From Nitrospinaceae bacterium (GTDB lineage Bacteria > Nitrospinota > Nitrospinia > Nitrospinales > Nitrospinaceae), in contig JAJDBF010000032.1 of assembly GCA_029261535.1 (NCBI GenBank), positions 1-33,414 on the forward strand: a stretch of DNA of 33,414 nucleotides, given 5' to 3'. Below are positions 24,621 to 32,939 of this stretch, in pieces. Each line of letters opens with the position of its first letter. The first letter of the stretch is position 1. The notes beneath the pieces are model-generated. The model was not told the DNA's origin. It searched no databases and saw only the letters and a list, made by a program, of their open reading frames with translations. The position numbers and the translations under genes were made by a program.

Positions 24621-25103
24621 ATGGGAAATGCGATCATCATTTTTATTCATGTCATGGGAGCGGCTGTGGCCGTTGGTGCCGGAGCCTTCGCGCTACTCTT
24701 CCTGCTACCGCAGGCACGATTGCGGGACAAGGACCAACCGGCAGACGAGACATCGCTTGCGTATTTGCTGATGGATCGTTTGGCCCCGACCCTGTTCACG
24801 TCCATGCTGGTGCTGGTTTTTACCGGCATTTATTACATGATGGAAAATTACACCGATCAGGTCAATTTGCGCGACGGATATTACAACGTGCTTGGCATAA
24901 AACTCATTTTTGTGCTGGTGGCATTTTTCTTCAGCGCTTACCAGACCTTCATGCTCAAGCCAGAGATCGCCAACATTGATCTCCAGCCTCAGCGGCGCGA
25001 GAAAGTGCCGGCGGTTCTCAAAAAAATGGAAACGACGGGAAAGGTCGCGCTCACAGCCACTTGCCTGGCGGTGTTCATGGGAATTTACCTGGCGCGGTAC
25101 TAG
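24621..25103 (+). CDS. Four-helix integral membrane protein, function unknown (CopD-like)
   Basis: A 160-aa polytopic membrane protein with four predicted helices: about 3-30 (IIIFIHVMGAAVAVGAGAFALLF, with His10 inside), 55-74, 90-112 and 140-158. A short charged loop (LRDKDQPADE) separates the first two. The fold and the N-terminal helix histidine resemble CopD/HemJ-type small membrane proteins, some of which bind haem or copper, but the match is only by topology. It is the first of three closely spaced genes; the next start is 7 bp after its stop. Confidence 0.75.
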   Translation: MGNAIIIFIHVMGAAVAVGAGAFALLFLLPQARLRDKDQPADETSLAYLLMDRLAPTLFTSMLVLVFTGIYYMMENYTDQVNLRDGYYNVLGIKLIFVLVAFFFSAYQTFMLKPEIANIDLQPQRREKVPAVLKKMETTGKVALTATCLAVFMGIYLARY

Positions 25104-25110
25104 GGGCAGG

Positions 25111-25776
25111 ATGACTCAAGGTGCGTGGACTGAAATCTTTGATCAGGTAGCGGATAACGCACGGGCACTGAAAGAAGTCGCACTCAATCGGCATGATCGC
25201 GATTTTGACCCCTGGCACCGGCAAGCGCGGAGTATCTTGTTGCGTTACGCGGTGGTCAAAATTCCTGCGTTCGATGAAATCCCTTTTGCCTCGGATTTTT
25301 TTCTGGGGAAACCTGATACCGAACAAAGTGACATCAATGATCGCATTGCCCTGTGTTCGGATATCGATCTGGCGCTCGATTTGCTGGAGGTCGCACGGAG
25401 GCAGGTGGTCGAAGAGTTGCGCCTGAAGAAAAGCCGCGAGAGAGTGAAAGGTGGCGCATCGTTTGAGGTGCCAGAGCAAGCCGCCGGACGGACTCCGGCT
25501 GAACCTGAAGCGTTGAAACTCACAGAGGCTTCATCCCAAGGCGGATTGGACGCACTTCCGGTTCTGGTGGAAGCGTCCGATTTGACCCGGCGCGAAAAGG
25601 AAGAGGCCCTGGAGGAAATCGACCGGGTGCTGAAAGCCCTAGCCGATGGCAACCCGGATTGGGACCGGATCAAACGGACCATCAAGTTCCTGCTCGACTT
25701 CGACAAGACCCTGGCCCTTACAGCCGTCCCGCTTATTTTAGAGCGCACCCAATTCCTCACCAACCGGAAACCGTAA
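25111..25776 (+). CDS. Hypothetical soluble helical protein
   Basis: A 221-aa protein read from the ATG at 25111, 7 bp after the membrane-protein stop, with GGGGCAGG just ahead. The frame is open further upstream but only as a shadow of the membrane-protein gene. It is charged and largely alpha-helical with no signal peptide: FDPWHRQARSILLRYAVVKIPAFDEIPF near the start, a flexible Pro/Ala/Glu-rich middle (about 115-140), and helices around LTRREKEEALEEIDRVLKAL. No known family or motif recognised. Tight spacing suggests that it works with its two neighbours. Confidence 0.7.
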   Translation: MTQGAWTEIFDQVADNARALKEVALNRHDRDFDPWHRQARSILLRYAVVKIPAFDEIPFASDFFLGKPDTEQSDINDRIALCSDIDLALDLLEVARRQVVEELRLKKSRERVKGGASFEVPEQAAGRTPAEPEALKLTEASSQGGLDALPVLVEASDLTRREKEEALEEIDRVLKALADGNPDWDRIKRTIKFLLDFDKTLALTAVPLILERTQFLTNRKP

Positions 25777-25787
25777 AGGACATCAGC

Positions 25788-26099
25788 ATGGAAAAACTCA
25801 AACAGGAAGGCACGCCTCCCGAGAAAACTGAAAGCGCGTCTTCATCCGTTAGCGAAGAAAATGAAACAGGGCAAGGGTTTCCCGAGGGTGGGATTCCCCG
25901 GCAGGAAGACATTGACCTCAACGAAATGTTCCCCAAAGAGGAGCAGGATTTAAACGAACTCTTCCCGGAAAAAGAACTGAAGACGCTTCTGCATAAAGTT
26001 CACAAGAGCAAAAAAGATCTTTCCAAAATAAACGACCGCTTTCTCGACGACACCGAAAACGTCGTGCCTAAAAATTCTTCTGAAAATGACGCAGGTTAA
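25788..26099 (+). CDS. Small acidic, probably disordered protein
   Basis: A 103-aa protein read from the ATG at 25788 with AAAGGA 8 nt upstream; the previous stop is 11 bp away. It is rich in Glu, Ser, Pro and Lys and has no hydrophobic core in its first half. A short motif appears twice (DLNEMFPKE and DLNELFPEK, about 46-70), followed by a possible helix (LKTLLHKVHKSKKDLSKIND). Repeated DLNE(M/L)FP suggests a docking peptide used twice. No family recognised. Confidence 0.65.
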   Translation: MEKLKQEGTPPEKTESASSSVSEENETGQGFPEGGIPRQEDIDLNEMFPKEEQDLNELFPEKELKTLLHKVHKSKKDLSKINDRFLDDTENVVPKNSSENDAG

Positions 26100-26115
26100 T
26101 TGCGTGAGGGAGGAT

Positions 26116-26853
26116 TTAATGCGTGGCGTACCCTTCTTTTAACAGGTCTTCGTCTCGCACTGCATGGTTGTGTATGCGTGACTTGTTGTTTTCCAGCCGA
26201 AAAATAATATTGGTCATGTGTTCAACTCCAAGACCATAATGCAAGTGGGCGTACACTTTTTTGGCTTGAGTGAATGCGCGGATCGCTTCGGGGAGTTTCT
26301 GGTTTTTCCAGAAATTATGACCACGGGCTTCCTGCACCTTCCCATGGATACGGTTGGGTGGGGTATTGCCTAAAGCCAGTACCGATTTTTTATACCACTG
26401 TTCCGCTTTATTATAGTGTTTAGCTTTGTGCTGGATTTCTCCTATCTCCATCAGGTCTTCTGCCTGCCCCATCGAGTTGCTCACCTGCAGATGAACATTC
26501 GCCGCGAGCAGGTAATATCTTTTTGCTTCATCAGGTTGATGTGCCCAGACATACAAGTCGCCCAGACTGTGATAGGTTTTGGCGACTTTCGGGTAGTCGT
26601 TGCGTGATTCATAAATCGCGATGGCTTTTAGGTAATTGTCCGCGCCCTGTTTGAATTCGCGATAAAAATAATTTTCAGAGGCTTTTTGAATCAGGCGGTC
26701 GGCTTCGTCTTTCGCCGCCGGGTAGGGATTGATCGTGTGGTCGGGATTCATCGACGCGACCGGGGTTTTCTGCCGGAACGCGGAGAAGGGCAGGATCAGA
26801 AGCAAAATAAATCCGAAAGTCATCCATCCGAATTTTGTTTTTTGATTTGGCAT
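26116..26853 (-). CDS. TPR-repeat protein with N-terminal signal anchor
   Basis: A 245-aa protein with one N-terminal hydrophobic helix (about 9-26) and a TPR solenoid covering about 55-220. Repeats are recognisable: FKQGADNYLKAIAIYES, YPKVAKTYHSLGDLYVWAHQPDEAKRYY, AEDLMEIGEIQHKAKHYNKAEQWYKKS and NQKLPEAIRAFTQAKKVY. It is probably exported or anchored facing the periplasm, where TPR proteins mediate protein contacts. The ribosome-binding site is good (AAGGTGAGG). It converges on the acidic-protein gene and is separated by about 130 bp from the sugar kinase gene upstream on the same strand. Confidence 0.85.
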   Translation of the reverse strand: MPNQKTKFGWMTFGFILLLILPFSAFRQKTPVASMNPDHTINPYPAAKDEADRLIQKASENYFYREFKQGADNYLKAIAIYESRNDYPKVAKTYHSLGDLYVWAHQPDEAKRYYLLAANVHLQVSNSMGQAEDLMEIGEIQHKAKHYNKAEQWYKKSVLALGNTPPNRIHGKVQEARGHNFWKNQKLPEAIRAFTQAKKVYAHLHYGLGVEHMTNIIFRLENNKSRIHNHAVRDEDLLKEGYATH

Positions 26854-26978
26854 AACCTCACCTTAAAGCGAGGGACGGTCCATATTCTCACCTTGCTTCA
26901 TTATTATAACCAAACGTGTGAAAAGACCCTAAGGTTATCTGGAGAGGGCTAGCTCGAAATTGTGGGTCAATTTTCGCG

Positions 26979-27009
26979 GAGGGTTAACCCTCGAGGAGGG
27001 CCAGCCCTC
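26979..27009. repeat. Two adjacent 14-bp palindromes at the 3' end of the GHMP kinase gene
   Basis: GAGGGTTAACCCTC (26979-26992, perfect) and GAGGGCCAGCCCTC (26996-27009, 6-bp arms around CA) lie 3 bp apart and share GAGGG...CCCTC ends. A degenerate relative, GAGGGCTAGCTC, is at 26944-26955. The pair spans the last codons and the TAA stop of the kinase gene. No U-tract follows on either strand. Confidence 0.6.
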
Positions 27010-27982
27010 GTTTGACAAAACGAAACGGCAGAACGTGGCCTCCCTGTGTTTCCAATGCAGAGATGACCGACTCGCGTTTTGCCGGGTCCACAAAAAAGAC
27101 GACACAACCGCCGCCACCGGCACCACAGACCTTGGCAGAAAGTGCGCCTTGTTTTTTTCCTGCACGCATCAGGGTTTCCATTTCAGGAGTGCTGATACCG
27201 GGGGCCAGTTTTTTGCGGGCCTGCCATTCCGCAGAGAACAGGTCGGCGAAATTTTTTAGCGATCCTTTGAGAAGCATCTGTTCCATGGCGGTGCTGGTTT
27301 CGGCGATTTGCCAAAGGTGCTGGTGGGTTCTTTTTTTCTTGTCGATGACATCCTTGAACACTTGCCAGTTGTTGATGCCCGAAGCGCGTGGTTTGCCGGT
27401 GTAGCACAATACGAAATGACGAGTGAGTTGTTTCAAATCGAGAGGTAGCGATTGTGTCCGGATGCGATCGTAACCGCATCGTATGGATTGTGCGCCGCCG
27501 TTGAGTGCCGAATAGTAATCCTGGATTCCTGCCGGAACATCGATCACCCGGGTCTCAATATTTTTTGCGATCTCGACCAGCTCTGCACGCCGATAGCGAC
27601 TGCCGGTCAGCCGGTTGAGCGCGCCGTTCAAGGCGATGTTGAGCGCGGAGGAACCGCCAATGCCGGAACCTGCCGGAGCCTGGCAATGCGTGATGATGTC
27701 GAGGCCTGTTGAAGGCCGATAAAACTGGATGAGACGCAGGATGAGCTCAAGAGGGTGGTCCTCCGGTAAGCGTTGGATCGATGCAAAGCGTGCTTTAATT
27801 CCAAGGTCGCGGGATTCGATGACCAGTGCCCGGTCGCGCCGGGTTTTAAGGGTTACCCTTGCATAAAGGTCGATGGCGGCATTGAGCGTTGGCGGGTTGT
27901 CGAAAAACAGATGCAGAGGCCAGAGGTCGAGGGTGCCTCCGGTAAGATCAATCCGGGTGGGTGCGGAGCTTTCAATTATCAT
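26984..27982 (-). CDS. GHMP-family sugar kinase (heptose-7-phosphate-kinase-like)
   Basis: A 332-aa GHMP kinase. The N-terminal substrate motif SSAPTRIDLTGGTLDL (5-20) matches sugar kinases such as D-glycero-D-manno-heptose 7-phosphate kinase (HddA), L-fucokinase and galactokinase. The ATP-binding glycine/serine loop is APAGSGIGGSSALN (102-115). The C-terminal motif CGAGGGGCVVFF (about 288-299) completes the fold. It phosphorylates a sugar, most likely for nucleotide-sugar or surface-polysaccharide synthesis. No other heptose genes (gmhA, gmhB, hddC) are in the window, so the substrate is uncertain. It lies just beyond the mlaC terminator and probably has its own promoter. Confidence 0.88.
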   Translation of the reverse strand: MIIESSAPTRIDLTGGTLDLWPLHLFFDNPPTLNAAIDLYARVTLKTRRDRALVIESRDLGIKARFASIQRLPEDHPLELILRLIQFYRPSTGLDIITHCQAPAGSGIGGSSALNIALNGALNRLTGSRYRRAELVEIAKNIETRVIDVPAGIQDYYSALNGGAQSIRCGYDRIRTQSLPLDLKQLTRHFVLCYTGKPRASGINNWQVFKDVIDKKKRTHQHLWQIAETSTAMEQMLLKGSLKNFADLFSAEWQARKKLAPGISTPEMETLMRAGKKQGALSAKVCGAGGGGCVVFFVDPAKRESVISALETQGGHVLPFRFVKRGLALLEG

Positions 27983-27996
27983 GTGGGTACCGGTAG

Positions 27997-28036
27997 AAAA
28001 AAAGAAAAGCCGGTGGAACCTTCCACCGGCTTTTTA
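27997..28036 (-). terminator. Rho-independent terminator downstream of mlaC
   Basis: A perfect hairpin: AAAAGCCGGTGGAA (28005-28018) pairs with TTCCACCGGCTTTT (28021-28034) across a 2-nt loop. On the minus strand it is followed by TCTTTTTTT. A T run also follows on the plus strand, so it may work both ways. It separates mlaC from the kinase gene. Confidence 0.92.
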
Positions 28037-28062
28037 GTTGTGCAGAATGTGACCTGGAAAAA

Positions 28063-28710
28063 TCAAAGATCGTCGTTTTTCTTCCCACCGTTTTCAAGGT
28101 CACCCAGTTTTTTGGACATCTTGTTGAGCAGGACCTGGAAGGAGTCCTTGCGGATGATCTTGGAGAACTGCGACCGGTAATTACGGATCATGCTGACATC
28201 TTCAATGACGAAATCGTACACGCGCCAATCTTTTCCGCGATTGATCAACTTGTAATCAACATTGATGCTGTCGTCCTTGCGGATGATTTTGGTCTTCACC
28301 ATGGCATACTTGCCCTTAACGACTTCGTCTCCGTACTCAATTGTTTCATCCTGATAGGATTCGATTTTGCTGGCGTAGGAGTTTTCCAGTAATTTTCCAA
28401 ACAGGTCGATGAACTCCTTGCGCTCTTCATTGCTTCTTGACAGCCAGTCCTTTTTTCCCAGCGCGCGTTTGCCCATTTCCTGATAGTTGAACATGGGATT
28501 GATGATGTCCCGCAGTTTTTGGCGTTGTCCATTATTATTGGAACTGTATGCAGGGTCCGTCACCACTTCGATTACATTATCTATGGTGGATTTCAATTCG
28601 TTTGAAATAGCATTGGCGTGGACGGTGACCGCATTCGATGTGAGCATCAATATACAGAGGGCGGTGAGGCCAATGGTAGTCTTCAGGGAAATATGTTTGC
28701 GTCGCATCAT
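28063..28710 (-). CDS. mlaC: MlaC-like periplasmic phospholipid-binding protein
   Basis: A 215-aa protein of the MlaC/Ttg2D family, which carries phospholipids between the outer and inner membranes to maintain lipid asymmetry. It has a signal peptide (hydrophobic about 12-31, cleavage near VHA). Family features include LRDIINPMFNYQEMGKRALGKKDW (about 66-89), LFGKLLENSYASKIESY and RGKDWRVYDFVIEDVSMIRNYRSQFSKII (about 158-190), the segment that lines the lipid pocket. An AAGGAGA site lies about 10 nt before the first of two ATGs. The partner genes mlaD, mlaE and mlaF are not in the window, so this is an orphan copy with its own terminator. Confidence 0.93.
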   Translation of the reverse strand: MMRRKHISLKTTIGLTALCILMLTSNAVTVHANAISNELKSTIDNVIEVVTDPAYSSNNNGQRQKLRDIINPMFNYQEMGKRALGKKDWLSRSNEERKEFIDLFGKLLENSYASKIESYQDETIEYGDEVVKGKYAMVKTKIIRKDDSINVDYKLINRGKDWRVYDFVIEDVSMIRNYRSQFSKIIRKDSFQVLLNKMSKKLGDLENGGKKNDDL

Positions 28711-29073
28711 GGGAGAGGCGTCTCCTTATCAGGTTGACCGGTTATGGCAAGTTTCTTTTTAAATTTACCAAAGTTGGATTCAGGTTACAAGGGATGGTTG
28801 ATTTCATCATCGACCCAATCGACCTACATATAAGGAAGAAACAACCTGTTGTTCTATTTTAGGGGTTCCCCAGGCCCTCACCCTTCTGGTAGTCTTGGTA
28901 ATATAGCTAATTGTTGATAATAAAAGGACTGTAGGCCTCTCTGGCAATTTTTATATCCAGGGAATCTGTTGGAGTCGGGGCGCCTGCTTCATTAGTCATT
29001 GTTATTAAAGAGGTTATGATTGGTGTCTGTCGTATTTATCATGCCAGAATTTTAACAAATTTATACAAACTGT
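28711..29073. other. Non-coding divergent region
   Basis: The gap between mlaC (leftward) and the DUF799-like gene (rightward) spans 467 bp. It holds the promoter annotated at 29074-29102 and presumably a leftward mlaC promoter. No ORF, RNA gene or repeat was recognised in the remaining sequence. Confidence 0.5.
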
Positions 29074-29102
29074 TTGACAAGTGTCGGGGCCTGACCTATA
29101 GT
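29074..29102 (+). promoter_or_regulatory. Sigma70-type promoter of the DUF799-like gene pair
   Basis: TTGACA (29074-29079) is followed by exactly 17 bp and then TATAGT (29097-29102), one base off the -10 consensus. Transcription should start near 29109, about 70 bp before the ATG at 29178. Confidence 0.8.
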
Positions 29103-29177
29103 GGAAACCATCAGGTTTATATATCATAATCCGTTGAAATTTATGCGTTTAAATCGATTATTGTTGGCGGTGATTCG

Positions 29178-30113
29178 ATGCTGATACGTCGCATTTTCCA
29201 ATATTGTCTGGTCTCCGGAGGCTTGCTTTTCAGTGCCTGCACCACTCCGGATATTCAGATGGTGCGCCCTCTTGCCGATGCCTCTGGTCCCTCAACGGTC
29301 GCGGTTCTGCCTTTCTCCCTCGAAGTTGAGCTTGATGCGGGCGAGCGTCCGCAGTCGATTTTCCGCAAAGTGTTCTATAGCTATTTTTCCTACCTTGGTT
29401 ACCGCGATCTCAAACTGGAAGAAGTTGACCGTCGTTTACGCAAGGCAGGATATCGAAGTGTGCAGGCTATTCATAAAATACCACGCGCCGAATTGAAGCG
29501 AATTTTAGGGGTCGATGCGGTTATCTATGGTCGCGTTGTTGATGCCAGTAATTTTACTGCCGGTGTGTATGCCGAAACCCGGCTGAAAGCGGAACTGGAG
29601 TTCTGGGAATTGACCGGCGACAAACCGCTGTGGGTTCTGGACCATCACGAAATTGAACTGTCGGGCATCGCTCAATCCACCATTGTTAACATGGTGCAGG
29701 ATCAGATAATCAATTCGGAAACGGATCTTGCCTACTACCGCTCCGCCGAAGTGTTCGCGGTGAAGGCGATGAAAAAAATTCCGGACCCGGCGCGCCTTCA
29801 CAAAAAACATGTGCATCCCCCGGTCATTAAAAGTATGCAGGCCAACCTCCGCCCCGGTCAGTTGTTGAAAGAGGGCGATATGATCGAAGTCCTGCTGGTC
29901 GGGCCGAAAGGGCTCAAGGCCTCGTTTGATATCGGTAGTGACTTGACCTATCAGGCGATGCAGGAAATCGCGCCGGGAGTGTATCAGGGAAGCTACAGCA
30001 TAAAGAAGGAAGATCGTTTTGAACGTGCGCTGATCATCGGTCGACTCCAGGATCATGAAGGTTTGATCGGCAAAAAAATACTCAACACACTGGTGAGCAA
30101 GGTTAATGTTTAA
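29178..30113 (+). CDS. GNA1162/DUF799-like lipoprotein
   Basis: A 311-aa lipoprotein with lipobox LFSAC (Cys21). The N-terminal half has the GNA1162/CsgG-like pattern: STVAVLPFSLE, FRKVFYSYFSYLGY, LKRILGVDAVIYGRV and ELEFWELTGDKPLWV. The C-terminal part (about 220-305) looks like a small beta-sandwich (LLKEGDMIEVLLVGPKGLKASFDIG). GNA1162-type proteins are outer-membrane lipoproteins with a fold related to CsgG and TolB; their role is unclear. The last 8 bp overlap the next gene, whose N-terminal domain is related, so the two are an operon of paralogues behind one strong promoter. Confidence 0.82.
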   Translation: MLIRRIFQYCLVSGGLLFSACTTPDIQMVRPLADASGPSTVAVLPFSLEVELDAGERPQSIFRKVFYSYFSYLGYRDLKLEEVDRRLRKAGYRSVQAIHKIPRAELKRILGVDAVIYGRVVDASNFTAGVYAETRLKAELEFWELTGDKPLWVLDHHEIELSGIAQSTIVNMVQDQIINSETDLAYYRSAEVFAVKAMKKIPDPARLHKKHVHPPVIKSMQANLRPGQLLKEGDMIEVLLVGPKGLKASFDIGSDLTYQAMQEIAPGVYQGSYSIKKEDRFERALIIGRLQDHEGLIGKKILNTLVSKVNV

Positions 30114-31620
30114 ACACGCTGTCAACAGGTCAATATTTTTTGAGAGGGCAACGCGCGCATTTTCAGCAACCGTGAGCGGCCTCAGTGGCTTGTGTGCGCG
30201 CTCGCGGCCCAGAGATATTGGTGATGGAGCCTCTTGTAAAAATATTGTTCGTGTATCAGTCATCCTGCTATCTGTTCTGGTGTCCGGTTGCACCAGCCAG
30301 TTGCAGACCAAGATTTCCGGCAACCTCAATCAGTTGTCACGGCAACAGGTGGTTGCCGTTCTGCCGCCGGAACTCACCGGCGATGGCCAGAAGGACGCGG
30401 GTGCCATGTTTCGCCAGAGTCTGTACGCCAACCTGCAACACGCGCGCTTCCGCCTGATGGAGCGGCATGTGGTCGATTCGCTTCTGCATCAAAACCGCTT
30501 GACGAAACCGGCTGACCTTAAAAAAATAAGTCCGCTCCGCCTCGGAGAAGTGTTGGGAGCGGATGCGGTGGTCATCACCCGCATCAACCGGGTGAAGCGT
30601 TCGTACCTGGTCCTGCACTCTTCTATTGAAGTGGATATCTCGGTGGAAATGGTGGACACGCGCACCGGGGAAATTTTATGGCGGGCGGAGCAAACAGAAT
30701 CTGATTTTCAGGGCCTCGGCAAAATCCCGACCGGCATGAGTTCGGCGGTGTGGGCACCGATCCAGTTTGTCACCAACAAGCTCAACCTCAACAGGATCAC
30801 CCACGCGATGGTGACCAAGCTCACCAATCTGGTCAAGCGACCGGAGCGCGCGAAAAAAGAAGAGACGTTTGATAACACCATCATCGCCAAAGCCGCACGG
30901 CGCGATCTGGCACGGCGGGAAGTAAATCAAAAAGCCAATCCGAAAAAAGTGGTGGTGGCGACAGTCGCTCAGAATATCAAGAAGGCCCCGCCTAAAGCCG
31001 CGCTTGGGAAAATTGCGCGTCCTCAGAAAAAAACAGTGTCGCCTCAAAGAAACATCCCCCGCACGGCGAAGACAACATCAGGCAAGGCAACGCCAGTTGA
31101 ACGATCCAGTACGGTCGAACAATTGGCCGCTCTGAATCGTCAGCCTAAGGAGCGAGCCCCGTTGTGGGAGGCCATGGACTTGAGTCCGCGGCAGAAACAG
31201 AGGGTGTCTCCGCGCTATCAAGCGTTTGCTCCGGGCCAGCAGGTGGCTTCGATTCCGCGCACGCTGGCGGGGCCGGCACGGGTGAGCACGGCAAAGAAAC
31301 CTGTGCGCCGCGCACAGCTTCCGGTAAAGAAATTTGAACAGGTCCGCATTGCTTCTTTCCAGCCACCGCCCTCCGGTGTGCTGTACACGTTGCAGGTGGG
31401 CGCGTACAAGACCAAGGCGTTTGCCGAGCGGGCCCTCAAATATCTCATCAACCGCGGGCACGGCGCATTTGTCAGTTGGTTTAAAAAAGATGATGAAAAA
31501 ATTTACCGCGTCCATGTCGATAAATACAAAGACAAAAAGACAGCGCTCAAAGCCTCGCGCGAATTGAAAGCCAAAGAAAACCTGCCGACGGTTCTGAGCA
31601 CGGTTTACCCGAAACAATAA
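30106..31620 (+). CDS. GNA1162/DUF799-like lipoprotein fused to a SPOR domain
   Basis: A 504-aa lipoprotein. The lipobox (LVSGC, Cys62) lies unusually far from the ATG at 30106; a GTG (codon 23) or TTG (codon 29) start would give a more normal signal peptide, while the ATG overlaps the previous stop. The GNA1162-like domain (about 78-245; QQVVAVLPPELTGD, LGEVLGADAVVITRI, DTRTGEILWRAE) is paralogous to the preceding protein. A long basic, Pro/Lys/Arg-rich linker (about 245-420) leads to a C-terminal SPOR domain (about 425-500; YTLQVGAYKTKAFAERALKY, KIYRVHVDKYKDKKTALKAS). SPOR domains bind glycan strands stripped of stem peptides, usually at division sites. It probably tethers the outer membrane to peptidoglycan. 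Confidence 0.85.
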   Translation: MFKHAVNRSIFFERATRAFSATVSGLSGLCARSRPRDIGDGASCKNIVRVSVILLSVLVSGCTSQLQTKISGNLNQLSRQQVVAVLPPELTGDGQKDAGAMFRQSLYANLQHARFRLMERHVVDSLLHQNRLTKPADLKKISPLRLGEVLGADAVVITRINRVKRSYLVLHSSIEVDISVEMVDTRTGEILWRAEQTESDFQGLGKIPTGMSSAVWAPIQFVTNKLNLNRITHAMVTKLTNLVKRPERAKKEETFDNTIIAKAARRDLARREVNQKANPKKVVVATVAQNIKKAPPKAALGKIARPQKKTVSPQRNIPRTAKTTSGKATPVERSSTVEQLAALNRQPKERAPLWEAMDLSPRQKQRVSPRYQAFAPGQQVASIPRTLAGPARVSTAKKPVRRAQLPVKKFEQVRIASFQPPPSGVLYTLQVGAYKTKAFAERALKYLINRGHGAFVSWFKKDDEKIYRVHVDKYKDKKTALKASRELKAKENLPTVLSTVYPKQ

Positions 31621-31658
31621 CGCCAGCTTCGGGGCAATCCCTTCATCCCTGATTCAAA

Positions 31659-32795
31659 TCACGCCTGATTCAAAAACTCATCCAGCAGATTAAAGAAGCG
31701 GTCGACTTCGTCTTCGGTATTATAGAAGTGGGGTGAGACACGCACGATGCCATCGCGTACGGTCAGGCTCACGTTGTGATGGGCCATGAACTGCGTCAAT
31801 TGGTCGAGGTCACCCTTCACCGTGAACGATACATTGCCGGAGCGTTCACAAAGTTCGGTGGAACTGATGACTTTCAGGTTGCGCTTCCAAAGATGATCGA
31901 GCACGCGGTCGCCGAGATGCAAAATGCGTTCGGACACCGCTTCCATGCCGACCTCGTGGAACAATGACAACGCCGCGCCGAAGGCGTGAATACTGAGCGT
32001 GTTGGCACTGCCCTCTTCAAACCGCTGAGCACCGGGCCGCAAGGTGAAATTATAGTCCATATAATTTTGCGCATCGACAACACTGCCCCATCCGACATTG
32101 ACCACGCGGATTTGATCCAGCACATCGTTTGAAATATAAAACCCACCGAGCCCTTCCACCGACAGCAACCACTTGTGCCCGTCCGCCGAAAGAAAATCGA
32201 TATTATCTTTTTTAACATCCATCGGCAAAACACCGAGACTTTGAATCGCGTCGACAAAGAAGAGAATATTTTTCTCCTTGCAGAAAGCACCGAGCGCGGA
32301 GAGATCGTTGCGGAAGCCGCTGTTGGCCTCGACCGATGACACCGAGATGACGCGCGTGCGGTCGCTCACCTGCATACGGATTTGTTCGAACGGAACGCTG
32401 CCGCGCACCGATTTAGCGAAGCGCACTTCCACGCCGCGATCTTTCAGGTTCATCCACGGGTAGACGTTGGCGGGGAATTCGATATCCGGGATCACGACAT
32501 TATCGCCCGCTTGCCAGTCGATGCCGTTGGCAACGATGGAAATGCCTTCCGACGTATTCTTGACGAACGCGACTTCATCATCACCGGCACCGATCAGCTT
32601 GGCGAAACTTGAGCGGGTGCGGTCGATTTCCTTCATCCACTTGGGATAATTGGCGGTGCCGTTTTCGGTGGCATCTTTTAAGAACGCCTCGCAAGCCTCG
32701 CGGACGCGGCGGGGCAGAGGCGCGACCCGCGCGTGATCAAAAAATATGCGGTGCTCCACCACCGGAAACTCATGTCTGATTTTTTCAATGTCCAT
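31659..32795 (-). CDS. Class V aminotransferase / cysteine-desulfurase-like PLP enzyme
   Basis: A 378-aa PLP-dependent enzyme of the class V fold (as in NifS/SufS/CsdA). The Schiff-base lysine is Lys208 in SADGHKWLLS. The PLP-ring aspartate is in FFVDAIQSLGVLPMDV (Asp182). VSSVEANSGFRNDLSALG (152-169) corresponds to the substrate-pocket strand. The C-terminal active-site loop that carries the sulphur-accepting cysteine in true desulfurases is not obvious, so a desulfurase role is uncertain; a transaminase, lyase or isopenicillin-N-epimerase-like role is equally possible. It is monocistronic and converges on the SPOR gene across 38 bp. Confidence 0.88.
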   Translation of the reverse strand: MDIEKIRHEFPVVEHRIFFDHARVAPLPRRVREACEAFLKDATENGTANYPKWMKEIDRTRSSFAKLIGAGDDEVAFVKNTSEGISIVANGIDWQAGDNVVIPDIEFPANVYPWMNLKDRGVEVRFAKSVRGSVPFEQIRMQVSDRTRVISVSSVEANSGFRNDLSALGAFCKEKNILFFVDAIQSLGVLPMDVKKDNIDFLSADGHKWLLSVEGLGGFYISNDVLDQIRVVNVGWGSVVDAQNYMDYNFTLRPGAQRFEEGSANTLSIHAFGAALSLFHEVGMEAVSERILHLGDRVLDHLWKRNLKVISSTELCERSGNVSFTVKGDLDQLTQFMAHHNVSLTVRDGIVRVSPHFYNTEDEVDRFFNLLDEFLNQA

Positions 32796-32939
32796 AGTTG
32801 TTTTTCTTTCGTTTATCCAGAGATTTTATCTGTGGAAGATTTAGCAGGATATGATCCTGAGACTGGAATTTTAAAGTCAGACTCATAGAAAGGTATTTGG
32901 GGTATTGTTGGAAATATGATCGGGTAATATTTTTGCAAA

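Noticed and set aside
31648..31675. Near-tandem CCTGATTCAAA duplication between converging genes
   Set aside because: Only 9-11 bp and partly within the aminotransferase 3' codons; too short to support a function.
32817..32887. Short plus-strand stretch reading VEDLAGYDPETGILKS, like the start of some HNH endonucleases
   Set aside because: Only about 20 codons, no start codon in frame close by, and nothing homologous follows; it cannot be told from chance.
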